A stretch of 64,000 nt of DNA. Source: Betaproteobacteria bacterium. GTDB taxonomy: Bacteria; Pseudomonadota; Gammaproteobacteria; Burkholderiales; UBA6910. The notes below the pieces were generated by a model. That model was not told the DNA's origin and did not search any database. It was given only the letters and a program-made list of their open reading frames with translations. The position numbers were made by a program, and so were the translations under genes. The stretch lies in contig JACPEG010000013.1 of assembly GCA_016183615.1 (NCBI GenBank), positions 53,274 through 117,273 on the forward strand. Direction: 5' to 3'. Every line of letters starts with the position of its first letter. The first letter of the stretch is position 1. Positions 51,935 to 60,754 of this stretch are shown in pieces.

Positions 51935-52412
51935 AATTGGCGGAACCCGCTGCGCGGTTCCGGGATCGGCGGAACCCACTGCGTGGTTCCGGGATCGGCG
52001 GAACCCACTGCGTGGTTCCGTGGACCGGCGGAACCCACTCCGTGGTTCCGCCCTACGGCATTCCGGAACCCACTGCGTGGTTCCGCCCTACGGCATTCAT
52101 CTCGCGCCGCGCCGATTATTTGCCGCAGGGCGCAACGTCCGCACCGATTGCGCCGGCCGGATAATTTGGCGGAACCGGCTACGCCGTTCCGCCCTACCCG
52201 TAGCGCATCCGCATGGGGTGGAACCGCAATGCCGGTTCCGCCGGTCCACGGAACCACAACTCGGGTTCCGCCGATTTTGTTGGTGCAACCCGCTGCGCGG
52301 TTGCACCCTACGTTCACGCGCGCATGCCGACGGATTGGCCGATGCTCACCGCGTAGGGCGGAACGGCGAAGCCGGTTCCGCCGGTCCACGCAGTGGGTTC
52401 CGCCGGTTCTCC
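51935..52412. repeat. REP cluster right of the halogenase operon
   Basis: Tandem GGCGGAA elements with inner stem CCCAC/GTGG and truncated right arms (51938-52050), then full elements of the GGCGGAA and GGTGCAA types to about 52402. The portion 52168-52388 is closely related to 41508-41723, in the same orientation. No promoter was recognised for the operon reading left from 51918. Confidence 0.88.
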
Positions 52413-54206
52413 TCAGCCCGCCTCGTACTCCGCGACGATGTCGGCGAGCCCGGTGCGCAGCGGGCCGATGTACGGATCGTACGCCTTGTAGCGCTCCACC
52501 GAGCGGGTGTAGATGGGCTTGCGCACCTGGTAGTAGCTCAGCGTGTCCACGTAGCGCTTGTTCTCGGTGAACGCGAGGCAGGCGTCGTTCCACTCCAGCC
52601 CGCAGAACTCGATGAGCCTGCGGGTCATCTCCTCCGGCTTCGCCACCATGTCCTCGTAGCGCAGGTTGAAGATCGGGATCGACAGCACCTGCTGCCAGTA
52701 GCGCATGAGTTCCCAGTAGTTGCGGTAGTAGCCGGCCAGGCTGGGCTGGTCGTGGTTCATGGTGAAATTGGAGATCTCGTTGAAGTACACCGACACGCAG
52801 GTGTCCAGCGGGTGGCGCATGCAGTGGATCACCCGCGCCCGCGGAAACAGCGTCTCGATCAGCCCCAGGTGGCTGAAGTTGAACGGCATCTTGTCGGTGA
52901 CGCGAAGCGCGCCCGGCGCCAGGGACCGCAGGTGGGCCAGGTATTCCGCGGCCGTCTGCTCCACGTCCTGCTGTGTGATCTGGTCGAGGCACTGGGGATA
53001 GGGCGCCCGGCGCCCCAGCGCCACCGCGAATTTCGCCATGTCCTTGAGCTCCCCGGCGCCGAACACCTGGGGATGGCTGGAGACGATCTGTTCGGTGAGC
53101 GTGGTGCCGGTGCGCGGCATGCCGACGATGAATACCGGCAGCTCGGAGCCGTGGCGCGCGCGCGGCAGGCGCGCCAGCCGCTCCGCGCTGTAGGCCTTCT
53201 CCGAGTCCGTGATGATCTGCTTCACCTCCCCGCGCTTGCCGCCGGTTTCCAGCGTATCCAGGTCATGGGCCCGCTCGTAGTAGCGGAACGCCTCGTCGAA
53301 GCGGCCCAGCACGTCGCACAGCTGCGCCAGGCCGATGAAAATCTTGCGCCGCACCGCGTCCTCGAGACCGGTGCGGTCCGCGTGCCGGAGCAAAAGCGGC
53401 ACCGCGTCCTCCGGGGGAGGCTCCATGCGGTGGCACACGATGGCGTAGGCGCTCACCACCGCGACGTCGTCGTTGCCGGCGTCGATCAGCGGCCGCAGCA
53501 GGTGGTAGGCTTCCTTCACCTTGCCGGTGCGCTCATAAACCGCCGTCAGGTTGAGGACGCCGTCCAGGGAGCCGGGCTCGAGTTCCAGCCGCTTCTGGAA
53601 GGCTGCCTCGGCTTCCTCGAAGCGGCGCTCATCCTTGCACAGGCGCCCCAGCATCGCGTAGGCCCTGGGTTCGCCGGGCTGGAGGGCAACGGCCTGCCTG
53701 AGGAAATCGATGGCCATCTCGGAGCGCTTGAGCTTCGGCAGCACGAGACCCAGGTTCATGTAGGCAGGGAAGCATTTGGGATCGATCGAAACCGCCTTGC
53801 GCCAGTAGTTGGCGGCCTGGTGATTCTTGCCCGCCTTGAACAGCACGCCGCCGAGGGCGAGGTGGGACTGCAGGTCCCCGGGATTGAGGGCGATGGCCTT
53901 GTGGTATTCCGCGATCGCCTCTTCGGTCTTGTTCTGCCGCCGCAGCGCGTCGGCACGGGCCCGCTGGGCACCCGCGATCCGTTGCAGGCCGGCGCGGGCG
54001 CCGTCGGCCTCCGGGCGGATCTGCAGCATCTTGCGGTAGATCTGCGCCGCCCGGTCCAGATTCCCGAGCTGGGCGAAGATCCGGGCGAGCTTCCCGTAGG
54101 GCCTTACGTCGTCGGGCTGGCGGGAGATCGCTTCCCGGCAGGCCGCGATTTCCGCCGCCACCTGGGCGGGAATCTTCGCTGCCGTCATCCGTTTTGCGTT
54201 TTCCAT
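52413..54206 (-). CDS. TPR-sulfotransferase fusion 1
   Basis: A 597-residue protein. Residues about 20-340 are tetratricopeptide repeats (AIAEYHKAIALNPGDLQSHLALGGVLFKAG and similar). The C-terminal sulfotransferase domain has the PAPS loop VFIVGMPRTGTTLTEQI, then VFGAGELKDMAKF, TDKMPFNFSHLGLI, and the 3'-phosphate site ARVIHCMRHPLDTCVSVYF. In eukaryotes the same sulfotransferase module type occurs in tyrosylprotein sulfotransferases, and bacterial TPR fusions may act on proteins or glycans. It is one of three adjacent paralogues. No signal peptide or membrane segment, so cytoplasmic. Confidence 0.88.
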   Translation of the reverse strand: MENAKRMTAAKIPAQVAAEIAACREAISRQPDDVRPYGKLARIFAQLGNLDRAAQIYRKMLQIRPEADGARAGLQRIAGAQRARADALRRQNKTEEAIAEYHKAIALNPGDLQSHLALGGVLFKAGKNHQAANYWRKAVSIDPKCFPAYMNLGLVLPKLKRSEMAIDFLRQAVALQPGEPRAYAMLGRLCKDERRFEEAEAAFQKRLELEPGSLDGVLNLTAVYERTGKVKEAYHLLRPLIDAGNDDVAVVSAYAIVCHRMEPPPEDAVPLLLRHADRTGLEDAVRRKIFIGLAQLCDVLGRFDEAFRYYERAHDLDTLETGGKRGEVKQIITDSEKAYSAERLARLPRARHGSELPVFIVGMPRTGTTLTEQIVSSHPQVFGAGELKDMAKFAVALGRRAPYPQCLDQITQQDVEQTAAEYLAHLRSLAPGALRVTDKMPFNFSHLGLIETLFPRARVIHCMRHPLDTCVSVYFNEISNFTMNHDQPSLAGYYRNYWELMRYWQQVLSIPIFNLRYEDMVAKPEEMTRRLIEFCGLEWNDACLAFTENKRYVDTLSYYQVRKPIYTRSVERYKAYDPYIGPLRTGLADIVAEYEAG

Positions 54207-54309
54207 GGTTTCAGATTTTCTTGATCCATCATCGAGTTGGAAATTCTAGCGCGCAGGCCCGCCGAAAGCGAGGGTTGCACCGGCTGTTCGGCGGGATCCG
54301 CTTTCGCGA

Positions 54310-54662
54310 TTTCGGCGATTTGGTGGAACCCGCTTCGCGGTTCCGGGACCGGCGGAACCCACTTCGTGGTTCCGCCCTACGGCATTTCTTTCGCGCAGGA
54401 CCGATTGTCCGCCGTAGGGCGCAACGGCGAAGCCGGTTGCGCCGGTCAGGTCATTCCGGCGTATTCGCATTCAACGTTGCGGCGATTTGGTGGAACCCGC
54501 TTCGCGGTCTTGTGCACCGGTGGAACCCGCTTCGCGGTTCCACCCTACGCGTCCAATGCGCGTCCCGGAAAATTGCGGCGCAATGCCGATTACCGCCGTA
54601 GGGCGCAACGGCAACGCCGGTTGCGCCGGTCCGAATCGGCAACGCCGGTTGCGCCGGTCGGG
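54310..54662. repeat. REP cluster including the GGTGGAA subtype
   Basis: Contains the clearest GGTGGAA/TTCCACC hairpin (54518-54548), plus GGCGGAA and GGCGCAA elements. This is the rightmost REP cluster; none was found between here and 64000. Confidence 0.88.
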
Positions 54663-56015
54663 TCATTGTTGTAGCGGATACCCGGCACGCTCCGGCACAT
54701 CCCCGAGACCTGCCTTGAGCGGTCCCAGAAAACGCTCATAGGGCCGATAGCGGTTCACCGAGCCCTGGTAGATCGGCTTGTGCACCTGGTGATAGCTGGA
54801 AGTGTGAACGAGGCGCCCGGTCTCGTAAAACCGCAGGCAGGCGTCGTCCCATTCCAGGCCGCAGAAGGCGACCAGCTCCCGGATCTGGCGCTCGGGCTCC
54901 GCCACCAGCCCCTCGTAGCGCAGAGGAAACACCGGGATGCTCAGAACTTTCTGCCAATGCTCCATCAGCTCCCAGTAGCCGCGGTAATACCTTCCCAGCG
55001 TTGCGAAATCGCGCGTGATGCTGAGCCCGTCGGGGAATTCGTTGAAGTAGCAGGACAGGCAGGTGTCCAGGGGATGGCGGATGCAGTGGATGACCCTGGC
55101 CCCGGGGAACAGGATTTCGATCAGGCCCAGGTGCACGAAATTGAAGGGCATCTTGTCGGTGATGCGGGCTGCGCCCGGTGCGAGCGCCCGCAGCCGGCCC
55201 AGGTAGTCCGCCGCCAGCGCGTTCACCCGCTCCGGGGTCAGCGCGTCCAGGCGCGGCCCATAGGCCTGCCCTTCCGCCAGGTTGCGCGCATACCGGATGA
55301 TGTGGGTCAGCTCGCCCGCGCCGTGGACCCGGGGATGGCTGGAGAGGATTTGCTCGGTCAGGGTCGTGGCCGAGCGCGGCATGCCGACGATGAATACCGG
55401 CAGCTCGGAGCCGTGGCTGGCCCGGGGAAGCCGTGCCAGGCGCTCCGGGGTGTAGGCGCGCGCGGTGGCGTCGAGCATCCGGAAAAATTGCCCGGAGTCG
55501 CTGCCGAATTCCCGCGACTGCAGCGCCTTGACCTCATTCAGGCAGGCGAGGGCCTCCTCGCACCTTCCCAGAGCGTCGCAAAGGCGTCCGAGCCCGCGCA
55601 GGATCTTGATGCGGCCCAGGGCGCGCAGGCCGGGCCGCGCCAGGTGTTTCCGCAGCAGCGGGATGGCCTCGGGCGGGGGCGGGTCGAGCCGGTTGCTCAC
55701 GCCGGCGAACTCGGTGACTGCGGCGATGCGGCAATTTTCTGACCCGATGAGGGGCAGCAGCAGGTCGTAGGCCCCGCGGATGTCCCCGCGCCGCTTGAGG
55801 ATTCCCGCCAGGCCCACCCGCGGCAGGGGCGACGCGGGATGCCGTTCCATGGCGCGCCGGTACGCGTTCACCGCCTCGTCGGTTCGGCCCTGCTGCAGAA
55901 GACGCGCCGCGCGGCGGGCTTCGGCCCGGATGGCTTCCGGCCCCTTGCCGGGGGCGCCGGGACCGGCCGCCCGCGCTGCTCCCGCGCTTTTGCCGTTCAC
56001 GGGATTTTCGTCCAT
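54663..56015 (-). CDS. TPR-sulfotransferase fusion 2
   Basis: A 450-residue paralogue with a shorter TPR region (about 35-190: RLLQQGRTDEAVNAYRRAME). The sulfotransferase domain follows, with GELTHIIRYARNL, TDKMPFNFVHLGLI and RVIHCIRHPLDTCLSCYF. In the PAPS loop, VFIVGMPRSATTLTEQIL has Ala where the others have Gly, a position contacting the 5'-phosphosulfate; activity may be reduced or altered. It sits 51 bases downstream of paralogue 3 and probably shares its transcript. Confidence 0.87.
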   Translation of the reverse strand: MDENPVNGKSAGAARAAGPGAPGKGPEAIRAEARRAARLLQQGRTDEAVNAYRRAMERHPASPLPRVGLAGILKRRGDIRGAYDLLLPLIGSENCRIAAVTEFAGVSNRLDPPPPEAIPLLRKHLARPGLRALGRIKILRGLGRLCDALGRCEEALACLNEVKALQSREFGSDSGQFFRMLDATARAYTPERLARLPRASHGSELPVFIVGMPRSATTLTEQILSSHPRVHGAGELTHIIRYARNLAEGQAYGPRLDALTPERVNALAADYLGRLRALAPGAARITDKMPFNFVHLGLIEILFPGARVIHCIRHPLDTCLSCYFNEFPDGLSITRDFATLGRYYRGYWELMEHWQKVLSIPVFPLRYEGLVAEPERQIRELVAFCGLEWDDACLRFYETGRLVHTSSYHQVHKPIYQGSVNRYRPYERFLGPLKAGLGDVPERAGYPLQQ

Positions 56016-56066
56016 CGCAACCGGGCGGCGGTGAATGTCACGCCTTGGCCGCCCCGGCGGAGACGT

Positions 56067-57839
56067 TCACTGCTGTTCCTGCGCCAGATCCCCCAGGGCG
56101 GATTTCAGGGGACCCAGGAACGGTTCGTAGGGCTTGTAGCGCCCGACGGAGCGGGTGTACACGGGCTTGCGCACCTGGTGGTAGCTGGGGGTCGCCACCA
56201 TGCGCTTCGATTCGTGGAATCTCAGGCAGGCGTCGTCCCATTCCAGGCCGCAGAAATCCACCAGCGCCCGGGAAACCCGCTCCGGCTCCGCCACCAGTTC
56301 CTCGTAGCGCAGGTCGAAAATCGGAATGCCGAGCACCTGCTTCCAGTACTGCATGAGCTTCCAGTACTCGCGGTAATAGGCGCCCAGCGTCGGCAGGTCC
56401 CGGGTGAAGGCGAGGGCTTTGGAGAAATCGTTGAAGTAGACGGACAGGCAGGTATCCAGGGGATGGCGGATGCAGTGCACGACGCGCGCCTTCGGAAACA
56501 GGACCTGGATCAGGCCCAGATGCAGGAAATTGAGGGGCATCTTGTCGATGACGCGGTCTGCCGTGGGAGAGAGCTCCCGCAGCCGGTCGAGATAGCCCTG
56601 GGCGTGGCGGTCGGCCTGGTCCCGGGTCAGCACGTCGAGGCAATGGGGAAACGGCAGTTCCGTATCCAGGGTCCCGGTGGCGAGCTTGCCGATATGGGTC
56701 AGCTCGCCGGCGCCGAACACCCGGGGATGGCTGGAAAGGATCTGCTCGGTGAGGGTGGTGCCGGAACGGGGCATGCCCACGATGAACAGCGGCAGCTCCG
56801 ACTGGTTGCCGGCCCGCGGCAGCCGCGCCAGCCGCTCGGGCGCGTAGGTCGCGGCCATCCTGGCGACGACCCCGATATTTCCCCGCTTCTGGGCCTCGGC
56901 GTCGGCTTCCAGCACGTGAAGCTGCTGGAAATACCCGAAAGCCGCTTCGTGCCGGTTGAGGGCGTCGCACAGGTTGCCCAAGCCCCGCAGGATGGTGCGC
57001 CGGTCGCCGGATCCGAGGTCGCTGCGCCGGAGCTGCTCCTCGAGCAGCGCCACCGCGCTCTCGGGCGGAGGATCCTGGCGCGCGCTCACCGTGGCATAGG
57101 CCGCCATGACCGGCGGCGTCCGCACCCCGGCCTCGACCAGGGGCGGCAACAGCTCCCACGCCTCCCTGATTCTGCCCTTGCTCTCGTGGGCCATGGCGAC
57201 TCCGGCCACGGCCTCGGGCAGTCCCGGCTTGACCGCCAGCAGCCTCTGGTAGGTGTCGATCGCCTCCTCCATCCGGCGCAAGTCCCGGTACATGGCGGCG
57301 AGGGTCAGGTAGGGCTCCACGCGTTTGGGGTTGACGGATATCGCTTTTTCCAGCGCCGCCGCCGCGTCGTCGAACCTGCCCTGCTTGCGCAGGGCGACCC
57401 CGATGTTGGTGTAGGCGGCCTCGGAATCGGGCTGGATCTCGGCCGCCTTGCGCCAGTAGCCCAGCGCCTGCGGAATCCGTTCCTGGTCGAACAGCAGGCA
57501 GCCCGCCTCGATGTAGGCGTTGACGTTGCCCCGGGGATCGACCGCAATCGCCTTGCGGTAATCGCTCAGGGCGCCCGCCGCATTCTTCTGCCGCTTGAGG
57601 GCGGCGCCCCGCGCCCGGTAGGCCGCCGCGACCCGCTCCAGCCCGGCAACCGCCTCCGCAAGACCCGGCCGCATCCGCAGCATTCGTTGAAAAAGCCGGG
57701 CGGCCTCGTCGAGCTTTCCCGAGTCGAGGTAGAGGCGGGCCAGGTTGCTGCAGGCGGCGAGATTTCCCGGCTGGGCGGCGAGAATTTTCTGATGTCTGGC
57801 GATGGCCGGGGCCAGATCCTTGTCCGGAAGCGTTGACAT
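56067..57839 (-). CDS. TPR-sulfotransferase fusion 3
   Basis: A 590-residue protein with TPRs over about 1-330 (HQKILAAQPGNLAACSNLARLYLDSG, AALEKAISVNPKRVEPYLTLAAMYRD) and a C-terminal sulfotransferase domain with an intact loop LFIVGMPRSGTTLTEQILSS, GELTHIGKLATG, IDKMPLNFLHLGLIQV and RVVHCIRHPLDTCLSVYF. First gene of a minus-strand pair with paralogue 2. TPRs probably recruit the acceptor or a partner enzyme. Confidence 0.88.
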   Translation of the reverse strand: MSTLPDKDLAPAIARHQKILAAQPGNLAACSNLARLYLDSGKLDEAARLFQRMLRMRPGLAEAVAGLERVAAAYRARGAALKRQKNAAGALSDYRKAIAVDPRGNVNAYIEAGCLLFDQERIPQALGYWRKAAEIQPDSEAAYTNIGVALRKQGRFDDAAAALEKAISVNPKRVEPYLTLAAMYRDLRRMEEAIDTYQRLLAVKPGLPEAVAGVAMAHESKGRIREAWELLPPLVEAGVRTPPVMAAYATVSARQDPPPESAVALLEEQLRRSDLGSGDRRTILRGLGNLCDALNRHEAAFGYFQQLHVLEADAEAQKRGNIGVVARMAATYAPERLARLPRAGNQSELPLFIVGMPRSGTTLTEQILSSHPRVFGAGELTHIGKLATGTLDTELPFPHCLDVLTRDQADRHAQGYLDRLRELSPTADRVIDKMPLNFLHLGLIQVLFPKARVVHCIRHPLDTCLSVYFNDFSKALAFTRDLPTLGAYYREYWKLMQYWKQVLGIPIFDLRYEELVAEPERVSRALVDFCGLEWDDACLRFHESKRMVATPSYHQVRKPVYTRSVGRYKPYEPFLGPLKSALGDLAQEQQ

Positions 57840-57961
57840 GACGGTTGTTGTGTCCCCTGCAGTGGGAAGCGATCGGGGGCGAAGCGCCGGCGCTGCCGGA
57901 ACGGGCCGCGATCCCGCCGCGTCCCCGGAGCGCTGAAGCAGACTATTCTCTCAAAATCGGG

Positions 57962-58879
57962 TCAGCGGCGCCACGCGGAAAGGTCGCGGCCCAGCAGGTC
58001 CTCGAGCGCGTCGATGTCCGCGCGGAAATGTTCCCGGTAGAGCCGCTGCTCCAGGTCGTCCGGAACCGGCTGCCCCAGGCTGTCCGCCATTTTCCGGAAA
58101 TATTCCGCGGTCTCCCGGGACGGGTGGAAAATGGCCCGGTCGAGTCCCCGGTTCCCGGTCCTGAACACGATCGCTCCCGCCGGCAGGCGCACCGGGCCGC
58201 GCTCGGTCTTGATCTGCACCGCGTCGTTTTTCCCCACGAACTGGATCTGCGGCACGCCGAGCGAGGTGCTCGGGACCTCCAGGTTGACCGCCGGGTCCCG
58301 GCCCACGCCGAGAAAATCGAACAGCCGGCCGATGGTGGCGTCGCGGTTTTTCTGGAAGTCCTGCTCCAGGATCATGAAGAACATGTTCTCCCGCGGGAAG
58401 TGCTCCAGGAACCTTCGTATCTGGCCCGCATACAGGCTGCCGCCGAGATAGGAGCGGCGGGTGCCGTTGTAATAATCCTGCGCCACGCGCTCCTTCTCGA
58501 GCGCGATCGCGTCCGGATAGGGCTCGTTTTCCTCGAGGATGCGCACGCACTGCAGATAATGGGAATAGGCGCGCTTGACGGGGTCGCGCAGGCAGAAAAT
58601 CAGCTTGACGCCGGGAGACAGCATTTCCTTCATGCGCCCGGGCACTTCCGCGAACCGCATGTAGTCCGGCGTCAGCTCGCCGACCGCCTTTTCCCCGGCG
58701 TGGGACTTGAAGAAATAGGTTTCGTAGAACACCGGGCCGGAACGGTGGTAGTGGCGGGTGAAAAAATGGGTTTCCTTCACCGGGGTCACGAACACGTCCC
58801 GGTGCTGACCGATCACTCTCCACAGGGGCGTCGTCCCTCCTTTTTCCGCGCCGACGCAGATGAACGTGGGAAGGGTCAT
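57962..58879 (-). CDS. Sulfotransferase, heparan N-deacetylase/sulfotransferase-like domain
   Basis: A 305-residue enzyme of a different branch from its neighbours. PTFICVGAEKGGTTPLWRVI (4-23) holds the PAPS loop, here EKGGTTPL, and LIFCLRDPVKRAYSHYLQCV holds the 3'-phosphate-binding Arg and Ser. KETHFFTRHYHR and LTPDYM complete the pattern of carbohydrate sulfotransferases. The ATG at 58877-58879 has an AAGAGGAAA site and is preferred to an earlier ATG that adds 21 residues of non-conserved sequence. The gene is divergent from the sulfotransferase at 59070. Confidence 0.88.
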   Translation of the reverse strand: MTLPTFICVGAEKGGTTPLWRVIGQHRDVFVTPVKETHFFTRHYHRSGPVFYETYFFKSHAGEKAVGELTPDYMRFAEVPGRMKEMLSPGVKLIFCLRDPVKRAYSHYLQCVRILEENEPYPDAIALEKERVAQDYYNGTRRSYLGGSLYAGQIRRFLEHFPRENMFFMILEQDFQKNRDATIGRLFDFLGVGRDPAVNLEVPSTSLGVPQIQFVGKNDAVQIKTERGPVRLPAGAIVFRTGNRGLDRAIFHPSRETAEYFRKMADSLGQPVPDDLEQRLYREHFRADIDALEDLLGRDLSAWRR

Positions 58880-59069
58880 GATTTCCTCTTGGTTGCCGGC
58901 CGATTGGCCCGGATGATCCGTCGCGGCGCCCGGCTGCGACAATGCCCGCGCCGAAAGGCGCCAAGGATAGCACAGGGCCCCCGGCGCCCGCGCGCGGACG
59001 CGTTGCGCGTTGTATCATAGGCAGCCTGGCCGAGCCGGCGGGCGCAAAATCATTCCAGGAACGCGTTTC

Positions 59070-59945
59070 ATGGTCACCACCTCCGAGTTGATCCAAGCCG
59101 TGAAGGGGCAGCACCCGGGAATCTCGCCGATCGTGATCATGGCGCCCACCCCGCGTTCCGGCTCGACCCTGCTGCAGCGGGCCATCAACCAGGGCGGGCA
59201 GGCGGTCATCTATGGCGAGAATTTCGTCCTGATGGAGCAGCTGCCGAAACTGGTCGTCGCCAACGTCGGCGACCTGGCGAAGAAAATCCAGATCACCGGG
59301 GAAACCGCGCGCCGCTTCCTGGAGGGGAACCGCGGCCTCGATGCCTCGGCCCTGTTCCCGGATTACCTGGTGTACCGCCGCACCCTGCTCGCGTTTTTCT
59401 TCCAGCTCTGCGAGTTCTACCGGGAGCAGGCCGGCCGGGACGGCTTTGGCCGATGGGGGCTGAAGCACCAGCTGCGGGACTTTTCCAGCTTCAGGCATTT
59501 CGTTTCCCTGGTCCCCGGCTGGCGCGGCATCGTGCTATACCGGGACGCAGTGGCCGTGGCGAGCTCGATCCGCGCGCGCTGGCCCAGGAACCTCCAGACC
59601 GGCGCCCAGTTCCACCAGCTCGGCATGCGCTGGCAGAACAACCTGCGCTATCTTCTGAAGCTCGAGGGCCCGAACATTCTGGTCGTGAAATACGAGGACC
59701 TGGTGGCGTCGAAGGAGGAGCAGGTCACGAGGATCGAGACCCACCTTGGGATTGCGCTGGCCAGGGAGGCATTCGCCAAGCGGGTGAACGCCCACGTTTT
59801 CGATGCCAGGACCGGCAAGACCGGCGAAACCTACGTTGCGCCGGCCACGCTGCCCGAACCGCTGGTGCGCACCCTGCTGCAGGGCGCCGAGCCCCTGTAT
59901 GGCCAGCTGGGCTACTGCTACAGCCCGGCGCGCCCGCAAGCCTGA
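59070..59945 (+). CDS. Sulfotransferase (Stf0/LPS-type)
   Basis: A 291-residue protein with the PAPS loop VIMAPTPRSGSTLLQRAINQ near 22-41 and the 3'-phosphate site GIVLYRDAVAVASSIRARW. ILVVKYEDLVASKEEQVTRI follows. RWGLKHQLRDFSSFRHF is a common mid-domain block. The ATG at 59070 is 60 bases into the open frame; upstream residues are not conserved-looking. It is followed after 34 bases by another sulfotransferase gene in the same direction. Confidence 0.85.
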   Translation: MVTTSELIQAVKGQHPGISPIVIMAPTPRSGSTLLQRAINQGGQAVIYGENFVLMEQLPKLVVANVGDLAKKIQITGETARRFLEGNRGLDASALFPDYLVYRRTLLAFFFQLCEFYREQAGRDGFGRWGLKHQLRDFSSFRHFVSLVPGWRGIVLYRDAVAVASSIRARWPRNLQTGAQFHQLGMRWQNNLRYLLKLEGPNILVVKYEDLVASKEEQVTRIETHLGIALAREAFAKRVNAHVFDARTGKTGETYVAPATLPEPLVRTLLQGAEPLYGQLGYCYSPARPQA

Positions 59946-59979
59946 TCCCGGGCGTGGGGCACCGGGCGGAAAGCCTGCA

Positions 59980-60723
59980 ATGAACGCCGCGGTGAAGATT
60001 TACGGGGAGCGCAACACCGGAACCAACTACCTGCAGCGCCTGGTCGCCCTGAATTTCGACGCCGCCCTTCTGCCCGGGGAGGCGCCGGCGGACTGGCTCA
60101 GGCAGTTCGGAAACGGCGAGCGCTCGCGGGACCGCTACTTCGAGCTGACCTTCGCCCAGAACCTGGGGTGGAAGCACGGCATGGCGCCCGACCCCGACGC
60201 GCTGGCCTACCTCGACTGCTGCGCCGCGCCGGGGATCGTGTTCCTCACGCTCACCAAGAACCCCTATTCCTGGCTGCTCTCGCTGTTCAACCGCCCCTAT
60301 CACGCGAAGACGCGGCGCCCGGGCTTCGAGGAATTTCTTGCGCTGCCGTGGGAAACCGTCCGGCGCGAGAACGCGCCCGAGCCGTTCGCCAATCCGGTGG
60401 CGCTGTGGAACCGGAAGAACGCCGCATACCTCGAGCTGAAACGCCGCTGGCCCACCCTCAACCTGAGATACGAGGACCTGCTGCGGGAGCCGTTCGCGGT
60501 CCTGGAGCGGATCGCGGCCCTGCCGGGAATGCGGAAGAAGCGCCCGCAGCCGGTGAACGTCGAGCGCTCCACCAAGGAGCACGGCAAGACCTTCGAGTAT
60601 TACCGCGACTATTACCTGCAGGAAAGGTGGCGCGGGAAGCTCACGGACGCCAGCGTCGCCCTCATCAACGCGCGCCTGGACCGGGAGCTGATGCGGGATT
60701 TCGGCTACGAGATGCTGCCCTGA
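59980..60723 (+). CDS. Sulfotransferase-like protein
   Basis: A 247-residue protein. KIYGERNTGTNYLQRLVALN (6-25) is the PAPS-loop equivalent, with ERNTGTN in place of PRSGTT, a form seen in a distinct sulfotransferase group. FLTLTKNPYSWLLSLFNRPY is the 3'-phosphate region, where Lys replaces the usual Arg, and LNLRYEDLLREPFAVL the third block. GWKHGMAPDPDALAYL lies between. Family assignment is good, acceptor unknown. It converges with the O-GlcNAc-transferase-like gene. Confidence 0.8.
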   Translation: MNAAVKIYGERNTGTNYLQRLVALNFDAALLPGEAPADWLRQFGNGERSRDRYFELTFAQNLGWKHGMAPDPDALAYLDCCAAPGIVFLTLTKNPYSWLLSLFNRPYHAKTRRPGFEEFLALPWETVRRENAPEPFANPVALWNRKNAAYLELKRRWPTLNLRYEDLLREPFAVLERIAALPGMRKKRPQPVNVERSTKEHGKTFEYYRDYYLQERWRGKLTDASVALINARLDRELMRDFGYEMLP

Positions 60724-60754
60724 GCCGGACGGCTTGCCGGCGCCCCCCGCGCCT

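Noticed and set aside
59013..59018. TATCAT as -10 element for the plus-strand sulfotransferase genes
   Set aside because: No acceptable -35 at normal spacing; too weak to list as a feature.
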